A stretch of 64,000 nt of DNA from assembly GCA_035222895.1 (NCBI GenBank), contig JAVYIG010000884.1:364278-428277 (forward strand). Reading direction: 5' to 3'. A program made the position numbers and the translations under genes. The notes under the pieces were generated by a model. The model saw nothing but the letters and a program-made list of their open reading frames with translations. It was not told where the DNA came from and did not search any database. Source of the stretch: Strongylocentrotus droebachiensis (Eukaryota > Echinodermata > Echinoidea > Camarodonta > Strongylocentrotidae). Position 1 is the first letter of the stretch. Each line of letters opens with the position of its first letter. Shown here one piece after another: positions 1 to 9,515 of this stretch.

Positions 1-394
1 TCCCCCTGGCCAAATTAAGGTGTCTTTGTCAAGGATGAATACATGTATGTTTATAAAACTATTCATTCCTACAGAGTACATAATCATCACCAGTGTCACT
101 CCTAAGTTTGATGTAACCTCATACCATAAAAGGTACATGTATATTGTTTGCAATTTTGAAGAATCAAGCATTGGTCTTGAGAAGCATTTGGTGGAAGGAA
201 ACAAAAATAGCATTAAAATATGTCATTTTCATCTTGGAAACCCCATATCTTTAGCAGGGTGATATTTGAAGAAGTCCTGATTCATTCCATTGAGCAGTGT
301 CAAATGAATGTGGTCGAACTAGCATTGAGTTTGGTGTTGTTTTACAAGTGTAGTAGTGATTTGATTGTACGATTACCCCACATTAGTACACTTT

Positions 395-625
395 GTAAGA
401 TGATGAAGTGGATCCTATAAATGAAATGATTAGTTGAGTGTACAAGTGACCAGGCATTTATTTTGCCTAACACGTAATTTTACTAATGACCAGTCATTAG
501 TAAAAAATCATCTTTTAAAACAAATAATACATCATTTTGTTCGGGCATTAGTGAAATTAACCACACTCGGTACCTTGTGTGGGTAATTCTTACTAATGCT
601 CTCACTGCTGTGTATTATTTGTATA
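395..625 (+). repeat. Interspersed repeat with palindromic TTACTAATGACC core
   Basis: The block from gatgatgaagtggatcc to actaatgctctcactgc recurs at 60555-60765 on the same strand. Its right part also recurs inverted at about 4925-4990. The core is a short palindrome, attttactaatgac followed by its complement. It is a non-coding dispersed element of unknown class. Confidence 0.7.
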
Positions 626-668
626 ATACTAATAACCATAAGTCAGTTCCATTTGTTTGTGATACAAT

Positions 669-805
669 GGAGAGGTGTTGTGGTGCAGTGGATAAGTCTC
701 CGGACTGTGAACCATTAGGTACAGGGTTTGAATCCCTGCCACAACACTAACGTCCTGGAGCAAGATGTTAATCTACATTTGCCACACTCCACCCAGGGGA
801 GGTAA
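669..805 (+). repeat. tRNA-derived SINE
   Basis: An A-box-like TGGTGCAGTGGATAAG and a B-box-like GGGTTTGAATCCC lie 30-35 bp apart, as in pol III tRNA heads. A body containing tttgccacactccaccc follows. Related copies in inverted orientation lie at 3105-3236 and 3389-3530, with a fragment at 5504-5575. Confidence 0.82.
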
Positions 806-1127
806 ACATGTACAATGTTAAATCCGAGATGCTATCAGTGTCTGTGATATGGTGTCATTTTGAAGCGCTAAAAAAATTGCGCTTCAAAATGATCATGAAG
901 TGCCTCAAAAAAGTAAATATCTTTGAGTGACCGGTTTTACCATACTCATTTTCCCTAATACACTGTGGTGTTATCAAAACCGTTGGGAAAACAATAATCA
1001 GACAGGCGATCGGCTTGTAAAAGTCATGGGGTTCCTGACTGACCTAAAGGTTTATAATTATCATTGCAGCATTAGCTAAATCTAGGATTTTGTTTCAGAA
1101 TTTGAGACAAAGTTACCTGATCCCTTT
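802..1127 (+). mobile_element. AGGGATC-type TIR element, degenerate copy
   Basis: This is homologous along its length to 44053-44429 and 58361-58722. Shared blocks are cagtgtctgtgatatggtg, ttgagtgaccg, caggcgatcggcttgtaaaa and cctgactgacctaaaggtt. The left end is eroded, an internal segment is missing, and the right end keeps gatccctttg. See the better copies for TIR and TTAA flanks. Confidence 0.75.
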
Positions 1128-1235
1128 GTAATGCACTGTGCTGATATCTTCTGCCAGAGCTAAAGCTAGGGTAATAATTTCGTCAAATCATAATGTGTTA
1201 TGTGCTAAACAAGAATGGATTATTATTATTAATTG
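1128..1235. repeat. Fragment of dispersed repeat also seen near 2950-3080
   Basis: The bases around ctgccagagctaaagctagggtaataatttc are the reverse complement of a block near 3035-3060. The cataatgtgttatgtg piece matches 2985-3000 in the same inverted sense. No coding content. Confidence 0.55.
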
Positions 1236-1279
1236 AGCCAAAAGTTAATTCACTAATTCTATTTCATTTTTTTGGTCAG

Positions 1280-1342
1280 GAGGCTGAAGGTTCAGGAGAA
1301 AAGGGATTTGTGCTTCTTCAAAGATGGAATGTAGATGGTCAG
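1280..1342 (+). CDS. ITFG2: ITFG2 exon (a)
   Basis: This 63-nt exon encodes 21 residues ending [10 protein letters not shown], matching the LKKWMLEGQ segment of vertebrate ITFG2. The acceptor is tttttttggtcag and the donor is gtgtgt. It is in phase 0 at both ends. The preceding exon was not found in bases 1-1279. Confidence 0.82.
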
Positions 1343-4300
1343 GTGTGTCATTGTTTCATTACAAATGTGTGCTAGTTTGATTGATATAGAATTATTAGTG
1401 GTCTTCGTTTAGGTTAATATAGAGGGAACATATCAGGCTTGTGATTGTTTTAGTAAAAATGAGTACTGCTCTGGTTAGATTATCTGTAAAGCGCTCTCCG
1501 TATGAAGCGCTTTATAAATCCAGATTGGTATAGAATTATTTTTGGTCTTTGTCAGATATTAATATAGAGGAAACAGAGAGTGGTGTTAGTGTTCAAGAAA
1601 TGTAACAGATCTTTAGCATTGCTAAAATTGTTTTAGTGCTAATTGCGATAACTTTTCTTGAGAGATTGGAAAGGAAAAGAAGTACATTTGCTGTCAGTTT
1701 GATTTGGTGTTGAAGTTTTATAAAGGAGAAAGAAGAACTCTGTCATAATTTGCTACTGAAGTAGAGGCAGGCAAATAGATTGATATCATTACAAATGAAA
1801 TATAAAGTTGGATTTATAGTGTTAAAGAAAAATGATTGATGAACATTGCATCTATTCATTAACTGCTATGTCGTGGCCTACGCTATTTGAGATTATTTTT
1901 AGTTGAATTTTTTTTCATTTTGTTTAGGTGGGTTCTCTCTCCTTGAGTAAGGACACAGATGGCTCCCCCATGCTTGTAGTCTCACAACCAGGCTGTAACT
2001 ACGCTGAGCTCAAATGCAGTTGGGTCATGCAACAAGGGGCTGAAGAGGACGATGCAGAAGACCAAAGGTAGCCATGGAGATAATATTTGTTTACTTCTAT
2101 CATTTGAATTTGGCGAGGGATGATAAAACAGGCTCTGTACAAATGTACCTGTTTGTTTAAAAATCACAAATGATGCTGTAATTTTGAAATGCAAATTTAA
2201 AAAATATGTGAACTTTTGTGAAATCACACAAAATGTTTCTTCTTTATTTCTAGGCTGGATGGGGCCTCAGAAGTTCTTCATGGAGTTTTGTAATTTAATG
2301 ATTAGGCTATTTCAAATTGCAAACAAATAAAAGACTTCAAAGCCATCCTCTTTCAATCCCAGTGCAGTACATTAAAATAATCTTGAAAGTGTCTTCTGCA
2401 GTTCTCAAACTGAGGCCAGAGCACTGAGTGCATAATTTGCTGTCCTAATACAGAATATCATTAATACCATCTTCTTCTTCTGTTGAAGTACAGGCCACCA
2501 TGTTGTTGGTGTATCTTCGTACTTTGGGGTTGTGCCGAATATATATATGTACAGTGATGTGGAAGATCTAATCTATGTGCGGTTAAAAAGAACAGGCGCA
2601 ATCCAAGCGCAACTGTGTTTTCTGCACCTCAGTCTGGCTACTGAGGTACAGGCGATTGCACTTGCAGGGAGAACGTTCCACAGTCTGATGGTGTCAGGAA
2701 CGAAGGTTTTTTTTATATGTGCAAGTGCGAGCACCAAGGAGTTGAGTATGCGGTACATCATTACATGTATCACCTTGAACTGAGCACGCCTTTCTTCAAG
2801 GGTGGGCCACTGCAGATGAAGGAGCATGTTGGTGACACTACTTGTGCGACGGTGGTCTCCTATGGTAAACCTGGTGTACCGTCGTTGCACCATCTCCAGC
2901 TTCCAAATATTAACCTTGGTGAAGGGGTCCCACACTTCACTTCCGTATGAGCATAGTAATAATAATATTCCGTTCTTGTATGGCGCATAACACATTATGA
3001 TATATTGTCCCTATACGCTTCCAAAGAGCTCAGGAAATTATTACCCTAGCTTTAGCTCCGGCAGCCGTTATCAGCGCAGTGCATTTCAAGGAATAATCAT
3101 ACCAGGTACCAATTTACCTCACCTGGGTGGAGTGTGGCAAATATAGATTAGCGTCTTGCCAAAGAACGTTGTGGCAAGGATTTAAATCCCATACCTTGTG
3201 GTTCACAGTCCGGAGACTGTACCACAACATGATGTTACTATTATACGATTATCATTATTCTATCCTATCCATATTTATCTCCCCTTAGTTGCAGTGCTAT
3301 AAACAAGGATCCCTATGTCAGTATGCATCTCATCACTTTCCTCAGGGCCAGACATGCAGATGTGTCCACAGAAATCGTTGCTGGTTTACCAGGTACCCAT
3401 TTACCTCACCTGGGTGGAGTGTGGCAAATGTAGATTAACGTCTAGCCAAAGAACTTTAGTGTTGTGGCAAGGATTAAAATCCCATACCTTGTGGTTCACA
3501 GTCCAGAGACTGGACCACAACATGATGTTACTATTATACGATTATCATTATTCTATTCTATCCATATTTATCTCCCCTTAGTTGCAGTGCTATAAACAAG
3601 GATCCCTATGTCAGTATGCATCTCATCACTTTCCTCAGGGCCAGACATGCAGATGTGTCCACAGAAATCGTTGCTGGTTTATCAAAAGGTTAGATTTGAT
3701 TGTTGAGATAATTTTCAATATTCATATTTTGTTGTTTTTGTATTGTTGTGTAATTTATTTCATTTTTTTTTAATGATGCTTCAAAAAAAAAGTTTCTTTA
3801 TTTATCAATAACTCAATAGTTATTTATTTATTTATAACACATTCATTTATGTATTTATTTATTATTTATCATATATGTTTTCTTTTTATTTTGTCATGTT
3901 AATTTATTGACTGACACTTATCAGGCTCCCATGACAAATCTAGTAGTCTAGACTGGACCCCTACAATTTCGAAATTTTAATATGGGGCTCATCCATGTAC
4001 ACATAGATCATCAACGTTAAAGAGGCATAGTAGTGGGCTCTCATGGGGAATTTGACACCATTCGGGTGTTTACCCCAAAACAGGTGTTGTTGATTACCAG
4101 TATTAGCCTTCACTTTCATGACCAACATGCCTTATGTAATGCTCTGCATTTTCCACCCATCCCCCATATGGTAAATTCATCTTATATTTCCCCTACCAAA
4201 GACTCTTTGAGAGACTGGGTGGTATTTCTTGATGGGACCCTGTGTTTGCTGTGTGCAGACTTGTGCACCCATTAATGGGATTTCCACCAAGTCTGGTGTC

Positions 4301-7300
4301 AGCAAATTATGGCCTTCTGCACATGGAAACTGACGACCACCTCCCTTTAAATCTAGACCCCCTGCTAAAAAGAATTTTAGAGCCCTGTCAGTGACTTCGA
4401 TTTTTGTTTTAATTGTTTCCATTTTTGTTTGCTTATATTTTAGGAGAGAAAGAAGGAGGGGAAGATATCGAGCCAGAACCAGACAGAATAGCAATGTGTA
4501 CTTTAGATGGTAAGACATCATCAGCAGCCAAATCAAGAGCAACATTTCCTTTTAGCCATTGTCTTGTGGAAAGAAGTTGAGGACTGTGAATTAAAGAGGT
4601 TTAATTCTTGTGATGATGAAACACACCTGTTGTTGTTGTTGTTAAGATTCGGATGGCAATCTAATTCATGCTATTCGTGCTATTTAAATATCCATAATTA
4701 TTTTCAATATCATTTGATGAATAGCTCTGCTCTTGCTTTTCATCAAATGATATTGAAAATAATTATGGATATTTAAATAGCACTCTTTTCCACCATGGCA
4801 AGGTGCCCAAGATCCTCCACTATATTTCCGCAGCTGTAGTTAGCCTACCAATTACAGCGCTTAAGCATTCAAGGAAAGCCTTCATTATAGTACCAATGTA
4901 TTGCATTTTCTTGTTGCATGTGATAGTATACAAATAATACACAGCAGTGAGAGCATTTAATAGTAAGAATTACCCACACAAGGTACCTGAGGGTGTTTGG
5001 ACTGTTTTGAAGGTACAGAGTCAACGTCGACATCTTATAATATATAATAGAGGGCAGCATATGCCACAATACATTTTTTTTTACCATGACTGTGCCCATA
5101 TACCGTAAGTAAATGTACAGGTGTATGTACAGCTTTATTATATTTTTTTTTTAATCATTTTTCATTTCGTACCAGGAACTCTGATGTTAATTGAAAAGGA
5201 TAAGAGTCTGTGGTCAAGACTCGTTGACCATCAGCTGTTCGCATTGACCAAGCTGGACATTATGGTAAGCACTCAGAATATTCCTAAATGTATGACCACT
5301 TGCATATACTGTGTAGGCATCAAGTCTTATAATTTCTTGACTATCTTTGTCACCCTCTTTTGAGCATCTGGAAGAGTGAAATTTACTCACTGCTGCAGAA
5401 GTACACTTTACTTTCCATTTATACACAAAGTATCATATTATTACCTTGGCTTCAGCAGAGCCACCAGTATAAAGCTCGTATGTGTTCATGGAATCTCTTC
5501 CTACTGGGCACCCATCTGCCTCACCTTGGTGGAGAATGGCAAATATGAGTTGCTGTCTTTCCAAAGGACATTGACACTGGGGCGGGAATCGTATTTTCAG
5601 TGATCTGATTGGATAATTTCAAATTTCTAATGATCTGATTGGTTGTTTCACAGCGTGATGGGTTGGATGAGTTAGAAGGTTGTGCGGAGGATGGCCAGAC
5701 GCATTTTAGACCACGCGCAGCAATCTATCTTGTTATAACTGATGTAGTGTACTGATTGGCTAATTTCAAATTTCTAATGATCTGATTGGCCAATTTCAAA
5801 TTTCTAATGATCAGATTCGCTAATTTCAAATTTCTGATGATCTGATTGGCTAAATTCAAGTTTCCAATGATCTGATTGGTTGTTTCACAGTGTGACGGTT
5901 GGGACGAGGTAGTCGCCTGTGCATGGGATGGCCAGACGTACATCATAGACCACACACAGCAGTCTATCCGATTCCATCTCAAAGAGAATGTCTGCGCTTT
6001 CACTGCTGGTAAGATGATTTTAGGTGACCCAACATTTGCTCCGGCCACAAGTATTCAAGTCTGTATTTCAACCGAGTTACGGGGTTAGGGGGGTTGCTGT
6101 TGGGTTGTACTAAGTTAGGTGTAACTGAGGGCTCAGGTGCATACTTGCTTGCGCTATAGCCCTCCTGTGTCTACTTTATGTTTATTATTTATTCAGTAGG
6201 TTTCATTTGTACATTTATCGGATTTACACTTATATGTTCTTGACAATGTTTTTTTGAAAGTGTATGTTCAAGAAGATGATATAAAAATCAATCAAATCAA
6301 ATCAAATTAGGCGCCAGTTTCAAAAAACTTTCCTCAGTCAAAGTTCCTGCAGATGTGAAACCTGTGCTAATTCTATATTACTTGTTACTATGAGATGTCC
6401 AAGAACTTTAACTTCAAATTCAATCTATCAGTCATTCAAGCATTGTTTCATCATGTACTTTTCATTCATGCCATTTAGGTCTTTACAGCACCGACGGGAA
6501 GAACACGCCGTGCCTTGTCTATGCTACGTTTAACAACAAGATCTATATCTACTGGAACGTTCAGCTACCCAGGATACGATCTGCCAATCTCAACCATGTT
6601 GCATCCGCAAACGAGGAGCTTCAGGAGAGATTAGACAAGTTGGGAATAAGTAAGTTTTTGTTTTGCATAGTAGTAGTTTTGTCTCCTTCCTCTTATTAGT
6701 TCTGGGCCCTCTTCCATAAAAGTCAAGTTGCGATCGATCGCAACTCGGATCAAACGCAAATATCATACGCAACTTGTAATCAAACGCAACTGCGCATTGG
6801 ATACAGAGAGTTGCTATTGAAATCAAATGCAACTCTATATGGAATGGAATTGTAAAGTTGCGTTGGATTTTCAGAATTTCGTTTAAACGCAACTCTTTAT
6901 CTTGCTCTGTTCCTAAAGTTGGAATTTGACCCTTGCTACCCCAATGGTTGCAACTATATATCGAGAATATGTCTTGCTGCCCCAAACTCTGAAACAGTCT
7001 CTCTCCTCATCTAAAATCATCACCAAAAGTGGAACAATTCAAACAGTGTTTTGAGACATATCTAGAATAGGTCTATTATTCATTCATTGCACTCACACTG
7101 TCACTGCTTGGAAACTTGTATATATCGTAACTATAACACTGACCCAAGGAAGGCATCTCAAAGTGCTTTGTATCCAGCAGATAAGGCGTTATATAAATAA
7201 CTAGGCGTTGTGGCGTGCGCCTGTAATCCAGCTAAAAGTGGAAGGTACAAACTGATTCAGCAGAGGACGCAGGTTTGAAAATGAGTCACGTCTTTCGGAT

Positions 7301-7619
7301 GGTGACGTTTAAAGGTCGGTCCCCAGACGCAAATAATCATATCTGATTGATACACGTCTGTAAAAACTCAATACTCATACGCACACACACGCTACAATTG
7401 TACTATTAGAATTCTCTGGATTTTTCTCATATGCTGCAAATTTGTCAATAACAGTTTTTATATGAAGGAATACAAAGGAAGTTTTACCAGGTAATTTTCT
7501 CTAATGTTCTTTACCTTTATCTCTACACAGAATCAGAGGATGAAAAGAGAGAGCTCTTCAAGCGGCTGATCTACGGAGGATCCAAGAAATCAACGGACAA
7601 GACAAAAGGTGTCAGCTAG
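1280..7619 (+). CDS. ITFG2: ITFG2 (KICSTOR subunit), 3' two thirds, nine exons
   Basis: Nine exons join in uninterrupted phase: 1280-1342, 1928-2067, 2254-2289, 3582-3688, 4444-4509, 5176-5264, 5891-6008, 6479-6649 and 7531-7619 (TAG). They encode about 292 residues, against roughly 447 in human ITFG2, so the N-terminal propeller blades lie left of the window. Landmarks shared with the vertebrate protein are [47 protein letters not shown] and [14 protein letters not shown]2 is a beta-propeller (FG-GAP/WD-like) protein that, with KPTN, SZT2 and KICS2, forms KICSTOR, which holds GATOR1 at the lysosome and dampens mTORC1 when amino acids are scarce. That role is family knowledge. All introns are GT-AG. 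Two exons have tandem duplicate copies (3289-3392 and 5654-5735). The acidic/basic C-terminal tail is divergent from vertebrates, as expected. Confidence 0.9.
1343..1927. other. ITFG2: ITFG2 intron
   Basis: AT-rich intron. A short aaagcgctctccgtatgaagcgctttataaa motif near 1490-1520 resembles the 3' tail of SINE/LINE families elsewhere in the window. Nothing else is recognised. Confidence 0.5.
1928..2067 (+). CDS. ITFG2: ITFG2 exon (b)
   Basis: This 140-nt exon begins VGSLSLSKD and contains [18 protein letters not shown], the most recognisable ITFG2 blade (vertebrate LMVSQPGCAYAILLCTW). An acidic stretch, EEDDAED, follows. It ends in phase 2 at AAAG|gtagcc. Confidence 0.9.
2254..2289 (+). 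CDS. ITFG2: ITFG2 micro-exon (c)
   Basis: A 36-nt exon lies between ttatttctag and the donor gtaatt. It completes the Arg codon of the previous exon and reads [11 protein letters not shown], equivalent to vertebrate RDVVLHQ. It ends in phase 2, as the next exon requires. Reading through the donor gives TAA at once, which supports the splice. Confidence 0.72.
2470..2995 (-). mobile_element. Non-LTR retrotransposon (CR1/L2/Jockey-like) 3' coding fragment
   Basis: The minus strand carries an open frame (2573-2995) with [20 protein letters not shown], then [15 protein letters not shown] and [10 protein letters not shown]. This is the conserved region C-terminal to the reverse transcriptase in CR1/L2/Jockey-type LINEs, where a cysteine-free helical block ends in LWNSLP. 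The RT core is absent, so this is a 5'-truncated copy inside an ITFG2 intron. Confidence 0.75.
3289..3392 (+). other. ITFG2: Duplicate copy of ITFG2 exon (d), possible alternative exon
   Basis: This stretch is almost identical to 3582-3688 up to VAGL, where it breaks into the flanking SINE. The acceptor region is identical. The SINE bases accaggtacc supply a usable donor (CCAG|gtaccc), giving a 104-nt exon that also runs from phase 2 to phase 1. Either copy alone keeps the frame; using both would shift it. Whether it is spliced cannot be told from DNA. Confidence 0.6.
3582..3688 (+). CDS. ITFG2: ITFG2 exon (d), downstream copy of a duplicated exon
   Basis: This exon encodes [20 protein letters not shown], then [12 protein letters not shown], matching vertebrate IHNKNVSTHLIGNIKQGH. 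The acceptor is ccccttag at 3581, or an in-frame alternative six bases later after ttgcag. The donor is AAAAG|gttaga. It runs from phase 2 to phase 1 (107 nt). A 293-bp tandem duplication placed another copy at 3289-3392. Confidence 0.85.
4444..4509 (+). CDS. ITFG2: ITFG2 exon (e)
   Basis: This 66-nt exon encodes [22 protein letters not shown]. The end matches vertebrate FALCTLDG. It runs from phase 2 to phase 1, with donor gtaaga. Confidence 0.87.
4678..4782. repeat. Near-perfect inverted repeat (about 43-bp arms)
   Basis: The left arm begins tgctatttaaatatccata and runs to tcatttgatga. After a loop of about 20 bp the exact complement returns, ending ttaaatagca. It lies in an ITFG2 intron; no other copy was recognised here. 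Confidence 0.85.
5176..5264 (+). CDS. ITFG2: ITFG2 exon (f)
   Basis: This 89-nt exon encodes [19 protein letters not shown], then [10 protein letters not shown], matching vertebrate [19 protein letters not shown]. The donor is a strong gtaagc and the exon ends in phase 0. Confidence 0.92.
5605..5880 (+). repeat. 30-bp tandem repeat flanking the duplicated exon
   Basis: The unit tgatctgattggctaatttc plus aaatttctaa (30 bp) occurs about twice at 5605-5650 and at least four times at 5750-5880, on both sides of the decayed exon copy. It probably mediated the unequal exchange that duplicated the exon. Confidence 0.8.
5654..5735 (+). pseudogene. Decayed duplicate of ITFG2 exon (g)
   Basis: After an identical ttgtttcacag acceptor the reading is [18 protein letters not shown], a degraded version of [18 protein letters not shown]. 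Homology ends near 5735, no donor like the real one follows, and the frame reaches TGA. The 30-bp tandem repeat separates it from the functional copy, so the exon and its upstream intron were duplicated together. Confidence 0.75.
5891..6008 (+). CDS. ITFG2: ITFG2 exon (g), conserved propeller blade
   Basis: This 118-nt exon encodes [20 protein letters not shown], then [20 protein letters not shown]. The core [16 protein letters not shown] is identical to the vertebrate protein. The acceptor is tgtttcacag and the donor is gtaaga. A decayed second copy lies at 5654-5735. Confidence 0.94.
6110..6310 (+). repeat. Retroelement 3' tail-like repeat
   Basis: The stretch ending agatgatataaaaatcaatc with simple aatcaaatca repeats resembles the end of a region at 59570-59840 (agatgatataaaaatcaac). 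This looks like the 3' end of a LINE or SINE family. Low detail. Confidence 0.4.
6479..6649 (+). CDS. ITFG2: ITFG2 exon (h)
   Basis: This 171-nt exon encodes [18 protein letters not shown], then [15 protein letters not shown] and a helical tail ending ERLDKLGI. Vertebrate equivalents are [22 protein letters not shown] and LLQELGV. The donor is gtaagt. Confidence 0.93.
6719..6990. repeat. Unclassified repeat with recurrent gttgcg/cgcaac words
   Basis: Words such as caagttgcgatcgatcgcaac, cgcaactgcg and aaacgcaactc occur in both orientations over 200 bp, next to a cttccataaaa start typical of local TIR elements. It is possibly an eroded DNA transposon; its ends cannot be fixed. Confidence 0.35.
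7130..7395 (+). repeat. SINE with 7SL-like head
   Basis: After a SINE-tail-like stretch at 7150-7200 (caaagtgctttg, ggcgttatataaata), bases 7204-7230 read ggcgttgtggcgtgcgcctg followed by taatccagcta. This closely follows the 5' Alu domain of 7SL RNA (GGTGGCGCGTGCCTGTAGTC, then CCAGCTA). A body starting gagtcacgtctttc is shared with the tRNA-headed SINE at 57486-57720. The 7SL origin is inferred from the head alone. Confidence 0.55.
7531..7619 (+). CDS. ITFG2: ITFG2 terminal coding exon
   Basis: The acceptor ctctacacag leads into [17 protein letters not shown] and a Lys-rich tail ending KGVS and TAG. It aligns in position with vertebrate DDLPVTRALLHQTLYHP. The 3' UTR begins at 7620; I could not place a polyadenylation signal with confidence. 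Confidence 0.85.
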
Positions 7620-7839
7620 GGAGCTACTCGCAGTGCAAAGCAACAGACTGGTTGGACTCTACAAACAGGTGCCAGTTGGTCCCTCGAGGGCACATGGACT
7701 TAATGTAATGCTCTCAGAGCACAATCCTCTTTAACTTTTTTCTGTCTCTCGGATGCATGCATTTACTGGAAGACAGAGGGAGTTAACCCGTAGCCTAACG
7801 GAACTTTGTGGTTCTTGTATTAAACTACGGTCACAAAGG

Positions 7840-8165
7840 TTCGTACGAACGATGCGTTAGTACGAATCTCCCTGTTCCTACGAATTCCAGAGTTCGTAGA
7901 GATTCGTAGATGGGGCATAGATTCTTACGTCCTTCTTACAGAGTTTGTACGAACGCTGTTTAAATTGCAAGAACAACTTAAGAACTTCTAAAGAAATGAG
8001 GTGATTTTCGCTTATTCAATGGCCCTAGAGTTTGTAAGTTTTTCGTAAGAATGCCTTGAGTTCTTCTGAGTTACGTCAGACTTACGGCCATCTTACAAGT
8101 TTTTGTTCTCGCAAGATGGTTGTATGTGTAACTCATGGCATTCTCAAGTCATTCCTAAGAAGATC
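7840..8165. repeat. Region rich in inverted ttcgtacgaa words
   Basis: Motifs such as ttcgtacgaacg, tacgaattc, gttcgtagagattcgtag and ttcgtaagaatg recur. Similar ttacgaacgccttacgaacg words lie at 9925-9950, beyond the MADF exon. The two clusters may be the complex terminal repeats of one Harbinger-like element spanning about 7.85-9.96 kb. Confidence 0.4.
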
Positions 8166-8689
8166 TTAATTTTTTTTTTGTATAGAGTGAGTGAGAAGAG
8201 TGAAATTTGCTTGAATATATGATTCTCCATATTTTTTTTTCTTCTGTTGAAGATGGATTTTCAAACTGGTACATTTTTTAACTTACAAGACAGTAAGTAT
8301 AAATTGATCTCTCCACACTAGTATCTTTGTCTCTTGCCTATGATAAACAAAGGAGACTGAATGATTGACAAATGCCTGTCACGTCAAAATGAGACAGAAG
8401 TCGCAAGGCGAGATGTTGAGAGAATGGGGACCACAATGGAGAATGTAATATGTATATATATCAGGGAAAAAAATACACAGGGGCTAAGGGTGATTAGTAT
8501 CCTCTATTAATTCGCTCCCTCTGAGCTGTACTTTCAAATTAAAGCATGAGAAATGGAGATACACAAATAATGATAAAACTCAATTGAAAAAAAAATTCTG
8601 TCTCCCCTTCAAGTGACAGGTCAAAAATCATCAATAATGATCTGTCAGTTTATGACAGGTTCAGTGACCCAATCAAAATTTTGTATCAA
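8166..8689. other. Intergenic, nothing recognised
   Basis: AT-rich sequence with homopolymer T and A runs. No ORF, RNA motif or repeat relationship was recognised. Confidence 0.5.
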
Positions 8690-8915
8690 GTGTCTCTCCA
8701 AGTTTCTCGGTCTTGAGCCATCCGTTTCAGTGTTTCATACCCTGTTGCTCCACATTCTGTGATTACATCATCTAGAAAGCCTTTACGAGGTTTTCCCCTC
8801 TTCTTCTTTCCATGAATACGACCTTCTATGACTCTGAGCATCAAGCCCTCATCATGCCGCATTATGTGTCCTAGCCATTTCTTCTGTCTCTCTCTAATCG
8901 TTTGAAAAATATCTG
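8690..8915 (-). mobile_element. LINE C-terminal fragment
   Basis: The minus strand reads LGHIMRHDEGLMLRVIEGRI, then HGKKKRGKPRKGFLDDV and ETLKRMAQDRETW. This is the WLGHxxR...GKRxRGRPR...LAxDRxxWR signature found after the RT domain of many LINEs. There is no start or stop; it is a short relic. Confidence 0.75.
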
Positions 8916-9515
8916 CTTTGAAATTAACAACCTCTCCTGAATAACGAACATGTGAATGAAAAAGATACTGTCACATGAGGGACTTTCTTTTATTATTTAA
9001 ACTGCCATCTTATCAGAAATCACAACAGAACACAACTGTATAGAGGTATAATGAAGTTTTAATCTGCAGCCTTCAAATTGTGGCATTCGAGATGAACAGA
9101 ACATAAAATATTTACAAGTACATAACTTTAATACAGGGTAGCTTCCATCTGTTGAGTTCCTCTAAACTTGGTAGACAATGTTGTTGACTGGGCAACTCAG
9201 CTTTGTAATGTCTCTCTCGCTGACTCCCCACTTCTTGACCAAGGATAACGTGCAGGCAGGCCGAGCTCCTTATTGACGAGGGTTCAATACTTTAATAAAA
9301 AACATGGCAGCTTGGGCTCGCATCTCGCCTCGATGTGGAGATCTCCCCGAGAAAATGTTTCTTCTGCCTTAATACCTGAAATCTAGCACGTGAATCACTT
9401 CAAGGAAAGGAAATAAAGGGAGGAAACGTGTTGATGGTCTGAATTGAAGAGATTTTTCACTGTAAGGATTAAGAAGTAAGAATGATAGACTATAAGACTA
9501 GCAATGATTACTTAC
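8916..9515. other. Intergenic or element-internal, nothing recognised
   Basis: No protein similarity was seen on either strand. It lies downstream of the MADF exon's splice donor, so it may hold later exons of that element that I cannot identify. Confidence 0.4.

Larger units (their letters stand above)
3105..3688. repeat. 293-bp tandem duplication carrying an inverted SINE plus an exon
   Basis: Two units are offset by 293 bp. Each holds an inverted tRNA-SINE (accaggtacc to accacaacatgatg), the spacer tactattatacgattatc, and the ITFG2 exon. Units differ by only a few substitutions, so the event looks recent. See the two exon entries. Confidence 0.88.

Noticed and set aside
20-420. Short plus-strand ORFs as upstream ITFG2 exons
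   Set aside because: No similarity to the missing ITFG2 N-terminus and no convincing splice sites; upstream exons are presumed outside the window.
3315-3773. Cys-rich ORFs ([10 protein letters not shown]) over the duplicated exon
   Set aside because: Wrong frame; the correct frame gives the ITFG2 sequence and matches neighbouring phases.
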